This document shows, piece by piece, positions 18,400 through 27,633 of a stretch of DNA of 64,000 nt. The DNA comes from Anaerobiospirillum sp. NML120449 (GTDB lineage: Bacteria; Pseudomonadota; Gammaproteobacteria; Enterobacterales; Succinivibrionaceae). Position numbers and translations under genes: made by a program. The stretch is taken from contig NZ_JALKIL010000008.1 in assembly GCF_023051105.1 (NCBI RefSeq), positions 62,001 to 126,000 of the forward strand. The letters are read 5' to 3'. The notes beneath the pieces are model-generated. The model made no database searches and was not told where the DNA came from. It saw nothing but the letters and a program-made list of their open reading frames with translations. How positions within the stretch are numbered: the first letter of the stretch is position 1; each line of letters opens with the position of its first letter.

Positions 18400-18534
18400 T
18401 GTACAGAACATTAACCAGATTATCCCAGTGAGGCCCAACACCGCTTTCCAAAGTCTTTATAGATATGAAAATAGTCGTAAGGCCTGATTTAAACCATGAA
18501 ATCATGCTCGCATAACTTTCAATACCCTTCAAAA

Positions 18535-18572
18535 ACAAAGCCCCCGATCATTGCTGACCAGGGGCTTTGTTT
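18535..18572. terminator. Terminator after flagellin 2
   Basis: ACAAAGCCCC and GGGGCTTTGT arms around a 16-nt loop, at the same distance (52 bp) from the flagellin 2 stop as the copies beyond flagellins 1 and 3. Confidence 0.87.
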
Positions 18573-18622
18573 TGAGGCGCAATCAGCTTACAGCTGACAG
18601 AGCACAGTCTTATCTTAAGGCA

Positions 18623-19552
18623 TTAGCCCAGGAGGGACAGACCAAGCTGTGGACGGGTGTTAGCCTGCATGAGCATGGAGGTAGCAGCTTGCTGAATGAT
18701 GGACTGCTGGCTCAGGTTTGCTGATTCCTCTGCGAAATCTGCGTCACGAATTCTGCTGCGGGCATCAGCCTGGTTGGCAGAAACGTTGGCCTGGTTTCTG
18801 ATGGAAGATTCCAATCTGTTCTGTATTGCACCTAGTCCGGCACGTGAGGCATCTACAGCACCGATGAGCTTGTCCATGTGGGAAATGATGTTTCCAAGCT
18901 CTGCGGCATTGGTAAAGACCATGCCCTTGGCAGCATCATAGTACTTCTTCAAATCATTTGCAGCAACACCGGCTGCGCTGGCGATCTGAGAGAACTTCAT
19001 GGCGTTTACTTCAAAACTGATAGTATCGCCCTTGTTTGCGCCTACCTGAAGGGTAAGCTTACCAATATGATCCTTAGTCTGACCGGCCTGGCCACCGCCG
19101 CCGCCCTTTGTCATGATGGAGTTGGCACCAGCACCGTCCAGGATTAAGGAACCACCGAACTTGGTCTGCTTGGCAATACGGGTAATCTCCTCTACCAGAG
19201 AGGTAGCCTCTTTCTGCAGAGCCTTACGGTCATCAGCGGTATTGGTACCATTGTTGGCCTGTACAGCAAGAGTACGAATCTTCTGGAGCATGCCAGTGAT
19301 TTCGTCCATGGCGCCCTCAGCGGTCTGGGCAAAAGCTACGCCATCAGAAGCATTGCGGTTGCCCTGATTCAGGCCGTTTATCTGGGTAGTTAAACGTGAG
19401 GAAATCTGCAGGCCTGCTGCGTCGTCCTTGGCACTGTTAATTCTCAGTCCTGACGAGAGACGCTGATATGTCGTAGTGAGCTGATTCTGAACATTGTTCA
19501 GATATCTACGACCGTTTAAGCTCGACACATTTGTGTTTACATATACCGCCAT
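18623..19552 (-). CDS. fliC: Flagellin (tandem copy 2)
   Basis: 309 residues from the ATG at 19552 with AAAGGAG upstream. The N-terminal 135 and the C-terminal 85 residues are nearly the same as in copies 1 and 3. The centre differs: residues about 150-165 carry a Gly-rich GGGGGQAGQ insertion, and 190-225 (NDLKKYYDAAKGMVFTNAAE) resemble copy 3 rather than copy 1. The gene start lies 1243 bp from that of copy 1. Promoter-like DNA and terminator are duplicated with it, which points to tandem duplication of a complete transcription unit. Confidence 0.97.
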   Translation of the reverse strand: MAVYVNTNVSSLNGRRYLNNVQNQLTTTYQRLSSGLRINSAKDDAAGLQISSRLTTQINGLNQGNRNASDGVAFAQTAEGAMDEITGMLQKIRTLAVQANNGTNTADDRKALQKEATSLVEEITRIAKQTKFGGSLILDGAGANSIMTKGGGGGQAGQTKDHIGKLTLQVGANKGDTISFEVNAMKFSQIASAAGVAANDLKKYYDAAKGMVFTNAAELGNIISHMDKLIGAVDASRAGLGAIQNRLESSIRNQANVSANQADARSRIRDADFAEESANLSQQSIIQQAATSMLMQANTRPQLGLSLLG

Positions 19553-19615
19553 TGCTATTACTCCTTTACTGCATAGTAGTGGAGTGTCGCGCTTATTGAC
19601 CGCAGCCCCCACTTT

Positions 19616-19642
19616 ATATCTATAAACGGAAGATACGCTTTA
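19616..19642 (-). promoter_or_regulatory. Candidate sigma28 (FliA) promoter of flagellin 2
   Basis: On the minus strand TAAAGCGT, 11 bp, ATAGATAT, about 64 nt before the ATG. Conservation of both hexamers and spacing with the copy 1 upstream region is the main support. The match to GCCGATAA is partial. Confidence 0.5.
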
Positions 19643-19777
19643 TGTACAGAACATTAACTGGATTATCCAAGTGAGGTCAAACAACGCGTTCCAAAGTCTT
19701 TATAGATATGAAAACAGTCGTAAGGCCTGATTATATCCATAAAATCATGCTTGCATTACTTTCAATACCAATCAAAT

Positions 19778-19815
19778 ACAAAGCCCCTGATCATTGCTGA
19801 CCAGGGGCTTTGTGT
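19778..19815. terminator. Terminator after flagellin 3
   Basis: ACAAAGCCCCTG (19778-19789) pairs with CAGGGGCTTTGT (19802-19813), the same hairpin as behind flagellin 1. Confidence 0.87.
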
Positions 19816-19865
19816 TGAGGCGCAATCAGCTTACAGCTGACAGAGCACAGTCTTATCTTAAGGCA

Positions 19866-20783
19866 TTAGCCTAAGAGGGACAGACCAAGCTGTGGACGGG
19901 TGTTGGCCTGCATGAGCATGGAGGTAGCAGCCTGCTGAATGATGGACTGCTGGCTCAGGTTTGCTGATTCCTCTGCGAAATCTGCATCACGAATTCTGCT
20001 GCGGGCATCAGCCTGGTTGGCAGAAACGTTGGCCTGGTTTCTGATTGAAGATTCCAATCTGTTCTGTATTGCACCTAGTCCAGCACGTGAGGCGTCTACA
20101 GCACCTATGAGCTTGTCCATGTGGGAAATGATATTGCCCAGCTGATCAGCATGGGTAAATACCATACCCTTGGCGGCCTCATAATACTTCTTTAAATCAG
20201 TATCACCTACACCAGCGCCAAGAGCAATCTGAGAGAACTTCATGGCGTTGATTTCAAAACTGATAGTATCGCCCTTATTAGCGCCTACCTGAAGAACCAG
20301 CTTACCAATAGAGTTTTTATCGTTAGCAGCACCACCCTTGGTCATGATGGAGTTGGCACCGGCACCGTCCAGGATTAAGGAGCCACCGAACTTGGTCTGC
20401 TTGGCGATACGGGTGATCTCTTCTACAAGAGAGGTAGCCTCTTTAGAGAGTGCCTTGCGGTCATCAGCAGTATTGGTGCCGTTGTTGGCCTGTACTGCCA
20501 GGGTGCGAATCTTCTGGAGCATGCCAGTGATTTCGTCCATGGCGCCCTCAGCGGTCTGAGCAAAGGCCACACCATCAGAGGCATTACGGTTGCCCTGATT
20601 CAGGCCATTTATCTGGGTAGTTAAACGTGAGGAAATCTGCAGGCCTGCTGCATCGTCCTTGGCACTGTTAATTCTCAGTCCTGACGAGAGACGCTGATAT
20701 GTCGTAGTGAGCTGATTTTGAACATTGTTCAGATATCTACGACCGTTTAAGCTCGACACATTTGTGTTTACGTATACCGCCAT
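19866..20783 (-). CDS. fliC: Flagellin (tandem copy 3)
   Basis: 305 residues from the ATG at 20783, with AAAGGAG upstream. It has complete D0/D1 ends identical or nearly so to copies 1 and 2, and a central part (KGGAANDKNSIGK, then AGVGDTDLKKYYEAAKGM) closest to copy 2. The 5' region is different from copies 1 and 2: homology stops shortly before the ribosome binding site, and no TAAAG-N11-GATA element is present, so this copy may be under different control. The sequence between ribosome binding site and ATG (GCGUUAGGAAUG) is complementary over 9 nt to the core of the small RNA proposed at 39341-39396. Confidence 0.97.
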   Translation of the reverse strand: MAVYVNTNVSSLNGRRYLNNVQNQLTTTYQRLSSGLRINSAKDDAAGLQISSRLTTQINGLNQGNRNASDGVAFAQTAEGAMDEITGMLQKIRTLAVQANNGTNTADDRKALSKEATSLVEEITRIAKQTKFGGSLILDGAGANSIMTKGGAANDKNSIGKLVLQVGANKGDTISFEINAMKFSQIALGAGVGDTDLKKYYEAAKGMVFTHADQLGNIISHMDKLIGAVDASRAGLGAIQNRLESSIRNQANVSANQADARSRIRDADFAEESANLSQQSIIQQAATSMLMQANTRPQLGLSLLG

Positions 20784-21157
20784 TCCTAACGCTCCTTTAC
20801 TGTAAAGTACCGGAATATCGCGGTTTGCTCACGCAATACTCCCACAGAACAGCTAACGGGCATACCGTTTTATTTACAACTTATTTACACATAAAGCCGC
20901 ATCAGGCTTACATAGCATATTTATACTTCTTTATAGATATATAAGTGAAAGTGGCACTGCTAATGTTGGCATGAAAAAAAGGTGAGCCTGAAATCAGGTT
21001 CACCTCTTTGAATTTCAGCCTGTGTGATGGACACAGCCGCTTTTTAAATCAGAACTTAGTCTTAGCCCTTATTGGCTATGCTTGAAAAGCTCTACTGCAG
21101 CCTGCAGCCCTCTGGCTACTGGCTGCTCCAGGCTGGCAGCTGGACTGCAGGTGCTGC
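20784..21157. other. Gap between flagellin 3 and putP
   Basis: Holds the leftward promoter region of flagellin 3 (AT-rich, 20860-20950) and, beyond it, the putP terminator at 20974-21006. No gene seen. Confidence 0.6.
20974..21006 (-). terminator. Intrinsic terminator of putP
   Basis: On the minus strand AGGTGAACCTG, a short loop, CAGGCTCACCT (one G-T pair) and then TTTTTTT. It is 150 bp beyond the putP stop. Confidence 0.9.
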
Positions 21158-22636
21158 TTAGTGCTGCTTGACCTCAACCCAGAACTTCTTTTCAAGATCG
21201 TTAAAGAGCTTCTCGCACTCGTTATCAGGCTTATAGGTCATCTTTGAAACCACAAAGATAGCGATGGCGGAGAGGATAAAGCCAGGTACGATGGAGTACA
21301 GTCCCAGGAAGCCGCCGATTTCCCATACGATAACGGTAATGGCACCGGTAGCCATACCGACAATGGCGCCTGGCAGAGTCATGCGGGACCAGAATACGGA
21401 AATAAGCACGGTAGGACCGAAAGCGGCACCAAAGCCAGCCCAGGCGTAAGCTACCAGACGTAATACGCCGCTCTCAGGATCAAGGGCGATGATGTAGGCA
21501 ATGATTGCTACCAGCAGCAGCATGAAGCGGCCACACCATACCAGCTCGCGCTGAGAGGCATGTGGACGCAGCCAGCGACGGTAGAAGTCAGCAGTCAGGG
21601 TGGTGGAGGCCACCAGCAGCTGACAGGACAGAGTGGACATGATGGCGGCCAGAATGGCTGAGAGCAGAATACCGGCTACCCATGGAGTGAATAGTACCTG
21701 AGTTACGATGATGAATATCTGCTCAGGATTGGCAATGGAGACCTCAGGGTGCTTAACTGAGAATGCAACACCGTAGTAGCCGATTAATACGGCACCGATA
21801 AGACAGAGGGACATCCAGGTAATGGAGATACGGCGGGCATCACCCATGCCACGAACCGAGCCGGCAGCCATGAAGCGTACCAGAATGTGAGGCTGACCTA
21901 CGTAACCAAGACCCCAGCCTACCAGGGACAGGAAGCCTATTACTGTCATACCCTGGAAGAAGTCATCAAGGGATTCGTCCTTCTGGGCAATCAGGGCATT
22001 GGCTGCATCAAGACCACCGCAGTCAAGAATCATGACTACAGGGGTAAGCAGCAGGGCAAAAATCATAAGGCTGGCCTGAACAGTATCTGTCCAGCTTACA
22101 GCAAGGAAGCCGCCGATAAATACGTAGAAGATAGTGGATACGGCACCGATTAACAGAGCATTGGAGTAATCAAGACCAAAGGTCTGCTCGAACAGACGGG
22201 CACCTGATACCATGCCTGAGGCACAGTAAACCACGAAGAAAATCAGGATGATAAAGGCTGCAATGATAGAGCAGATACGCAGAGTGTCATTGAAGCGAGC
22301 TGACAGATAGTCAGGCAGAGTCAGGGCATCAGAGGCATTGGCGGTAAAGGAGCGTAGACGGGCAGCTACAAACTTCCAGTTGCACCAGGAACCAACAGTA
22401 AGACCAATGGCAATCCAGGCCTCGCCCAGACCATGCAGGAACAGAGCTCCCGGCAGGCCCATCAGCAGCCATCCGGACATGTCCGAGGCACCGGCTGAAA
22501 GAGCGGTAACAAAACGACCCAGACTTCTGCCGCCCAGAACGTAATCGTTCAGGGAATTGGTCATACGGGCTGCTGCAATGCCGATTATCAGCATGCAGAG
22601 GATATAGACAATAAATGTGGTTGTGGTACTAAACAT
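21158..22636 (-). CDS. putP: Sodium/proline symporter PutP
   Basis: 492 residues with about 12-13 hydrophobic segments, the usual length for PutP (502 in E. coli). Family blocks: the SLNDYVLGGRSLG loop after helix 1, SAGASDMSGWLLMGLPGA (Na+/proline site in helix 2), WTDTVQASLMIFALLLTP, and ILSAILAAIMSTLSCQLLVASTTLTADFY. It takes up proline with Na+ for nutrition or osmoprotection. No putA lies next to it. The ribosome binding site is weak. It is monocistronic with its own terminator; the upstream gap holds the promoter. Confidence 0.95.
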   Translation of the reverse strand: MFSTTTTFIVYILCMLIIGIAAARMTNSLNDYVLGGRSLGRFVTALSAGASDMSGWLLMGLPGALFLHGLGEAWIAIGLTVGSWCNWKFVAARLRSFTANASDALTLPDYLSARFNDTLRICSIIAAFIILIFFVVYCASGMVSGARLFEQTFGLDYSNALLIGAVSTIFYVFIGGFLAVSWTDTVQASLMIFALLLTPVVMILDCGGLDAANALIAQKDESLDDFFQGMTVIGFLSLVGWGLGYVGQPHILVRFMAAGSVRGMGDARRISITWMSLCLIGAVLIGYYGVAFSVKHPEVSIANPEQIFIIVTQVLFTPWVAGILLSAILAAIMSTLSCQLLVASTTLTADFYRRWLRPHASQRELVWCGRFMLLLVAIIAYIIALDPESGVLRLVAYAWAGFGAAFGPTVLISVFWSRMTLPGAIVGMATGAITVIVWEIGGFLGLYSIVPGFILSAIAIFVVSKMTYKPDNECEKLFNDLEKKFWVEVKQH

Positions 22637-23587
22637 GAATAAGTGCTCAGAGCTAAGCTCGCCTCATATCGCTGCAGACCAGGCTGACTGCGCACCTCAC
22701 ATGGCCATACTATCTTGGCTTGACACCAGCCTGTTGAGTAAGACAGAAGAAATTGTCTGCTCCCTGCGTCCTTTAGTAAGAAAGACGCTGCCCTGCTGCA
22801 TTGTTTGCAGCCGGATGACTGTTGCTCGCGGATTAATGACAAATCCACCTTACTGAGGTTATATCAGCCCCCTTATGTTCTCCGTCAGATACGAATCATG
22901 GCAGTGTGAAAAAAGCAGTCAAAGAGCTTAAATCAGGCACAAAAAAGCCAGTTAACGGAGAAAAACTGGTCCATAATAGCAAAAAACCCCTGTCTATGCT
23001 TGCAAGCACGCCCATTTTTGCACCAGTTTCAGGCATTTTCCCGCTTGCATAAGCCTTAAGCACTATTTTTGCCCAGATTACCCCAGCGCTGTCCCTTTCC
23101 CTTCCACTGCCTGAAAAGATACTGTCTTCTTTAGCTTTACCAATGCTGCAATGGGTAAACCTACGTCCCTTCCAACACCATAACCCCAGGCCCATCATGA
23201 GGGCTTAATGCTGCAATCTTACAGCTTACCCATACAACAAAGGCCCTGAACGGGCCTTTGTTTTATGGCATCCAGTGATGATAAATGTATGACTGCGCTG
23301 TAGGTAGCCAGCGTTACTGACGCATCCGGAAACGAAGCCATGGACTTTGCAGCCCATGCTGCGCTGGCATATCTGTATTAAGGGCCTCATCAGCCTCAGC
23401 TGACGTACTGTGGCTGTGGATTACTGGCCGCAACTGCAGTCCTCTGGCTGCGGGTTCAAGGCTGCAGGTGCCGACTTCTGGTTGCATGTTCAACGCTGCA
23501 GAGCAGTAGCTGGGCCAGGGCTGCAGTTGCACTCCTACAGCTGCAGGTTTCAGGCGTCATACTTCAGGCTCCAGCCTGACTGTGATG
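22637..23587. other. Non-coding stretch between putP and aroA
   Basis: About 0.95 kb. It contains the putP promoter region at its left, a strong hairpin at 23236-23264, and GC-rich CTGCAG/CAACTGCAG repeats in the last 200 bp. No supported gene. Confidence 0.5.
23236..23266 (+). terminator. Intrinsic terminator-like hairpin (orphan)
   Basis: AACAAAGGCCC pairs with GGGCCTTTGTT around TGAAC, followed on + by TTTAT. No gene ends just upstream on +, and aroA ends 320 bp away on the other strand. It may serve aroA on the minus strand, or an unrecognised + transcript from 22900-23230. Confidence 0.6.
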
Positions 23588-24976
23588 CTACTTTCTGACA
23601 CTTACCTGAGCAAAGCGGGTGAAATAATCAGGGAAGGTCTTACGGCAGCAGCCCGGGTCGTTGATGACTATCTTTCTGTCAAGGGCAGCAAGCGACATGC
23701 ACATGGCCATACGGTGGTCATTGTAGGTATCAAAGGCAGGAACATCACCGCTCTCGCGCAGGCTTGCACACTGCGGGTCTGAGCCGTCAACCATAATGTA
23801 GTCCTGTCCCTCCTCTACCTTGCAGCCCAGCTTGCGCATTTCTGCTGCCATGGCGGCAATACGGTCTGTTTCCTTAACACGCCAGCTTTCAATATTGCGA
23901 ATCACTACAGGACTGTCGGTAAACAGAGCCATTGGCACCAGAGTCATGGCCGCATCAGGCATGTCATTCATGTCAATGTCGATACCATGGAGCACAAGGG
24001 CCTTACTTACCCTGAGGAAGTCCTCACCCACTTCAATGTTTGCGCCCATGCGCTCAAGCACTTCAATAAATCTGGCATCGCCCTGAATGGAGTCGCGGCC
24101 TACCCCCTTTACAGTGACCTCACCGCTGATGGCTGCAGCAGCAAGGAAGTAAGTAGCGCCACTGGCATCTCCCTCTACCAGATAAGAAGCTGGATTGATG
24201 AGTTTCTGAGGAGCAATGTCAAAGGACTCAAAGCAGTTATTGGCAACCTCAATACCAAAGCGCTTTAAAAGCTCAATGGTCAGATGAACATAAGGACGGG
24301 AAATCAGTTCACCCTTTACATTCAGGTGCACGGGACGGTCAAGCAGGGCACTTACCATAAGCAGGGCAGATATGAACTGAGAGGAAGTGTTGCCAGCTAC
24401 CTCAAGCTCACATACAGAGCTGCATGAACCAGCCCCGGAGCCTGCGGCGCAGCCATGGCTGCCACCCTCTCCGTCTGCAGCATGCTGCACAGCTTTAACA
24501 CCGGTAATGAGCAATGGCGGATAGCCCTCGTTGCCCAGATATTCGATTTTTGCTCCCAGTGCGCGCAGCGCATCTACCAGAATGCCAATAGGACGCTCAT
24601 ACATGCGCGGCTCACCTGTCAGTCTGTAGGTGCCATCAGACAGGGCCAGCGCTGCGGCCAGCGGTCTCATGGCGGTACCGGCATTACCAAGGAAAAGCTC
24701 AACAACGCCAGCATCGGCATTGTTAAACACGCCGCCCATACCTTCTACAGTAACCACGGTGTCATCATTGCTGTCCAGGGTTACTTTCACCCCCAGAGTC
24801 TGCAGAGCAGAAAGCATGACCTCAGAGTCATCTGAACGCAGGATATTGGTAAGACGGGTGGTTCCTGTACCCAGAGCGCTTAACAGCAGAGCACGGTTGG
24901 TCAGGCTCTTGGAGCCAATCAGATTTACTGAACCAGCGACATGGTCAATCTTTTCTAAGGTCAAAGTATCCTGCAT
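23588..24976 (-). CDS. aroA: 3-phosphoshikimate 1-carboxyvinyltransferase (EPSP synthase) AroA
   Basis: 462 residues. Adds the enolpyruvyl group of PEP to shikimate 3-phosphate in the chorismate pathway. Substrate-binding motifs: GSKSLTNRALLL (Lys23), FLGNAGTAMRPLAA near 95 (glyphosate-sensitive class I type), GEPRMYERPI, SSQFISALLM, the DMPDAAMTLVPMAL block and NDHRMAMCMSLAAL. It is about 35 residues longer than E. coli AroA. Part of the excess is a Gly/Ser/Ala/Cys-rich insertion at about 165-190 (DGEGGSHGCAAGSGAGSC) in the loop before the SSQF helix. The rest of the enzyme is intact. No serC or other aro genes are adjacent. The ribosome binding site is poor. Confidence 0.96.
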   Translation of the reverse strand: MQDTLTLEKIDHVAGSVNLIGSKSLTNRALLLSALGTGTTRLTNILRSDDSEVMLSALQTLGVKVTLDSNDDTVVTVEGMGGVFNNADAGVVELFLGNAGTAMRPLAAALALSDGTYRLTGEPRMYERPIGILVDALRALGAKIEYLGNEGYPPLLITGVKAVQHAADGEGGSHGCAAGSGAGSCSSVCELEVAGNTSSQFISALLMVSALLDRPVHLNVKGELISRPYVHLTIELLKRFGIEVANNCFESFDIAPQKLINPASYLVEGDASGATYFLAAAAISGEVTVKGVGRDSIQGDARFIEVLERMGANIEVGEDFLRVSKALVLHGIDIDMNDMPDAAMTLVPMALFTDSPVVIRNIESWRVKETDRIAAMAAEMRKLGCKVEEGQDYIMVDGSDPQCASLRESGDVPAFDTYNDHRMAMCMSLAALDRKIVINDPGCCRKTFPDYFTRFAQVSVRK

Positions 24977-25444
24977 GAGAGTATGCCCTGCTGGCGCATG
25001 CTAAGGTCTCGACACCAGGTGTGCTGCCCTTAGCTGCGCAGATAAAAAACACGTGCCCCGAAACAAAGGGACACAGCCTGAGGAGGCAAGAGATCTGCCC
25101 TGTGCCTGCGGCACAAACAAAAATGCGGCCTAAAGCCGCGTAATTCGCCTCACAATGTGGGATTAAGCCTATTAGCTTTAACAGTCATAGTCAATTAATG
25201 CACCGCCTGCGACCACCATGCCCACTGCCACAGAAAGGCTGAGCATGCGTTGCATGGCTGCAGTGCCATGACAGCCCCATGAATGCAGCACAGGCGTGCC
25301 CCTGCTTCCCTGCTGTCATAATCTGACCGCATCACCGCCATGCCCTGCAGAAGTCCCGGCCACACCTTTTATGCCTGGTTGGGATAAGTCATGGCATAGC
25401 CATGCCTGAAACAGCGATGCGTAGCAGAACATGGCAGATCAGGG
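24977..25444. other. Gap between aroA and the HisC-like gene
   Basis: Holds the aroA promoter region and a leftward terminator at 25116-25140. The rest (25200-25440) is GC-rich, with many CATGGC/GCATGG words and no gene. Confidence 0.5.
25116..25140 (-). terminator. Intrinsic terminator, leftward
   Basis: On the minus strand GCGGC-TTTAG-GCCGC followed by ATTTTTGTTTG. It is 305 bp beyond the HisC-like stop, the nearest upstream gene on that strand. Confidence 0.75.
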
Positions 25445-26581
25445 TTAACTCATGGAGCTGTCACTGGAACCCTCCAGTTTGCTGTCCTTGAGAATGAGCT
25501 GCTCTATACGGCGCAGACAGAAGTCGTTTTCATCAGGGTGCCCCATGGTGATATTAATCAGCGAAGGCAGTCCCAGATACTCAAGATGTCGGGTAAAGAT
25601 ACCCTGGCGCATCAGCGCGTTATACCAGCTGTGGGCTCTGGAGCCAAAGTCTATGGTGACTGTATTGGTCTTATTATCAACCATGGCAAGACCGTAGAAA
25701 GAGCAGAACTCACGATAGCGGTTGCGCTCGGTATTGGTACGGTCCAGCACAAAGCGGGTAAATACGTTGTCTGTAAGAGCAGCGCAGGCACAGTCCAGTG
25801 CCAGCTGACTTACATTGTAGGGATCGCGCAGCACATTGATGATGCCGCAGATCTCATCACAGGAAAGCATGTAGCCTATTCTCAGGCCTGCAAGTCCATA
25901 AATGTGGGAAAAAGAGCGCAGCAGCACCAGGTTGGGATAATTGATGATAAGGTCATACAAATCCTTATAACCGCCTCCCAGGTAGTCAATCAGCTCCTCG
26001 TCTATGACTACCAGCACATCCTCAGGAACATCCTGCAGCATCTTTTCCAGACTTGAGTAATGAACGAAAGCTCCCAGAGGATTAGACGGATTGGCCATGA
26101 TAATCATGCGGGTACGATCATCGATGGCTTCAACAATCTCCTCAAGAACAGGCTCCCAGTCATCATTAATGCCGGTACTCCTGATGCCTGCACCACTGAT
26201 ACGGACAGCACGCTCGATCATAATTGAGTTGACACGAGGCACAATAACATTGACCGAAGGGTTGAGAAAGGCACGGGCCAGCAGAGAAATCAGCTCATGA
26301 TTGTCTGCTCCTGCTGTGATGTTGTTGACATCATAGTTAAAGGTACTGCTCAGCAACCTCTTGAAGTGCCAGGCTCCGGCATCTGGGTAATAAGGCAATT
26401 TGTCCGCATAGCGCTCGAGAACCTTCTGAACCTTGCGACTAATGCCATAAGGATTTTCACCTGAGTTCAGGCGCACAAAGTTCTTTGCCCCTATTTCCTC
26501 ATGCACAAGCTCAACTGGCTTGCCCATACGATAAGGCAGCATGGAGGCTATGGCACCATTGGCAAGTGAGCTGAAATCCAT
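25445..26581 (-). CDS. HisC-like class I/II aminotransferase fold protein lacking the PLP lysine
   Basis: 378 residues, the length and block order of histidinol-phosphate aminotransferase. Conserved: LNSGENPYG, YPDAGAWHFKRLL, the ITAGADNHELISLLARAF helix, NPSNPLG (Asn167), VVIDEE (Asp194) and GLAGLRIGY (Arg234). Two key residues are replaced. The Schiff-base lysine of RTFSKAYGLAG is His226 (RSFSHIYGLAG), and the substrate-carboxylate Arg of LRITVG is Asn (LINITMG). The Tyr of DEAY is Leu197. The bases encode these residues directly (CAC and AAT). It cannot be an ordinary aminotransferase, yet the frame is intact with a good AGGAG site. A Lys-to-His change is known in the dehydratase ColD, so an altered PLP reaction is possible. 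It has no his-operon neighbours. Confidence 0.85.
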   Translation of the reverse strand: MDFSSLANGAIASMLPYRMGKPVELVHEEIGAKNFVRLNSGENPYGISRKVQKVLERYADKLPYYPDAGAWHFKRLLSSTFNYDVNNITAGADNHELISLLARAFLNPSVNVIVPRVNSIMIERAVRISGAGIRSTGINDDWEPVLEEIVEAIDDRTRMIIMANPSNPLGAFVHYSSLEKMLQDVPEDVLVVIDEELIDYLGGGYKDLYDLIINYPNLVLLRSFSHIYGLAGLRIGYMLSCDEICGIINVLRDPYNVSQLALDCACAALTDNVFTRFVLDRTNTERNRYREFCSFYGLAMVDNKTNTVTIDFGSRAHSWYNALMRQGIFTRHLEYLGLPSLINITMGHPDENDFCLRRIEQLILKDSKLEGSSDSSMS

Positions 26582-27633
26582 GACAAAACTCCTGCAGTTT
26601 ACTCATCCCATTGCCACAGCAAGGCCCAGAGTAAAGCAATCAAACAAAGACAGAGGCCTCAGCCCCGACAAGGTCATACCGGGCAGATCTTAGCATAGAG
26701 CTCAGCAATACCATGATTACGTTCAAGGCCATGATGCCGGTCCAGGCAATGAAGGCTGGCAACGCCATGATGACGGCCCGGACAATGATGGATGACAACG
26801 CCATGATGACAGGCAATGCCATTATGACTATGACGGGCAAGGCTAATAGATGAGGGCGTAATAGTGTGATGAGGTTGATGATTACCAGGGATGGGAGGAG
26901 TGCTGTAAAAGATTTTGGAAAGCACAGACGCAAAAAATTCCGGCATGCATTGCTGCAGTCGGTTTGCAAAGAAATGACGAGATTTTGATGGGAACTACTG
27001 GACTAGTCATAGCTCTGCTGCTGTGACTAAAGTGCTGTTTTTGAACGCTAACCAATATTATTAACAGCATCGACCAGTGCTAACCAGTCCCTTAAATGTG
27101 ATGTATTCAAGCATCTGAAAAGGTGACTAAGGCGGCGCACTATGGCACTGATTGTCTGATCAGATACCGCCCTAGCGTCTCACATGCTTATGGGCCTATT
27201 ATAACGATAGATAAAACAAAGTTAAGCCTTAATTTTGATCTTTTTCACGTATCTGACCTCTGTCCAGGAAAATGGTAGCGTATACAACCTGATAAATAAG
27301 GCAAATTTGAAAGATGTTATTGGTAACATAAGATATTGTGATCTTGATCAAAAATTTGTCCATTGATTGCAGTTAGCACATTTTCTGTGCAACGACAGCG
27401 ATATTTTCCGCTTTCCTAGATGGAAAAATAGTAACTAGGCTCTCCAGGCTGACTCTTTTATTTAAGCGCTTTTCCAACTACAGCTCCATCAGCATCCCGT
27501 CCCAATAATTTCCCCTGCCATGTATCTGTCCTTAAGGCCCAGCCACGGCCCGAGCATGTGCCAATCATTGATATATTCTTACACTTACTTACATCTATTT
27601 CAGTAGTCAAAATGCGTATTTTAGACATTTAAT
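26582..27633. other. Non-coding stretch before the truncated flagellin
   Basis: Left part (26640-26870) has short CCATGATGACGG/GGCAATGCC repeats. 27180-27630 is clearly more AT-rich than other gaps, with TGTGATCTTGATCAAA at 27337-27352, close to the CRP consensus TGTGA-N6-TCACA. No recognisable flagellin 5' end is present upstream of 27634. No gene seen. Confidence 0.5.
27337..27352. promoter_or_regulatory. CRP/FNR-like site
   Basis: TGTGATCTTGATCAAA matches TGTGA-N6-TCACA in the left arm and 3 of 5 in the right, and also contains TTGATCAA. It lies about 300 bp upstream of the truncated flagellin. Low specificity. Confidence 0.3.

Noticed and set aside
18310-18480. Sigma54 promoters for the flagellins
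   Set aside because: No GG-N10-GC element with the TGGCAC-N5-TTGC pattern was found upstream of copies 1 and 2.
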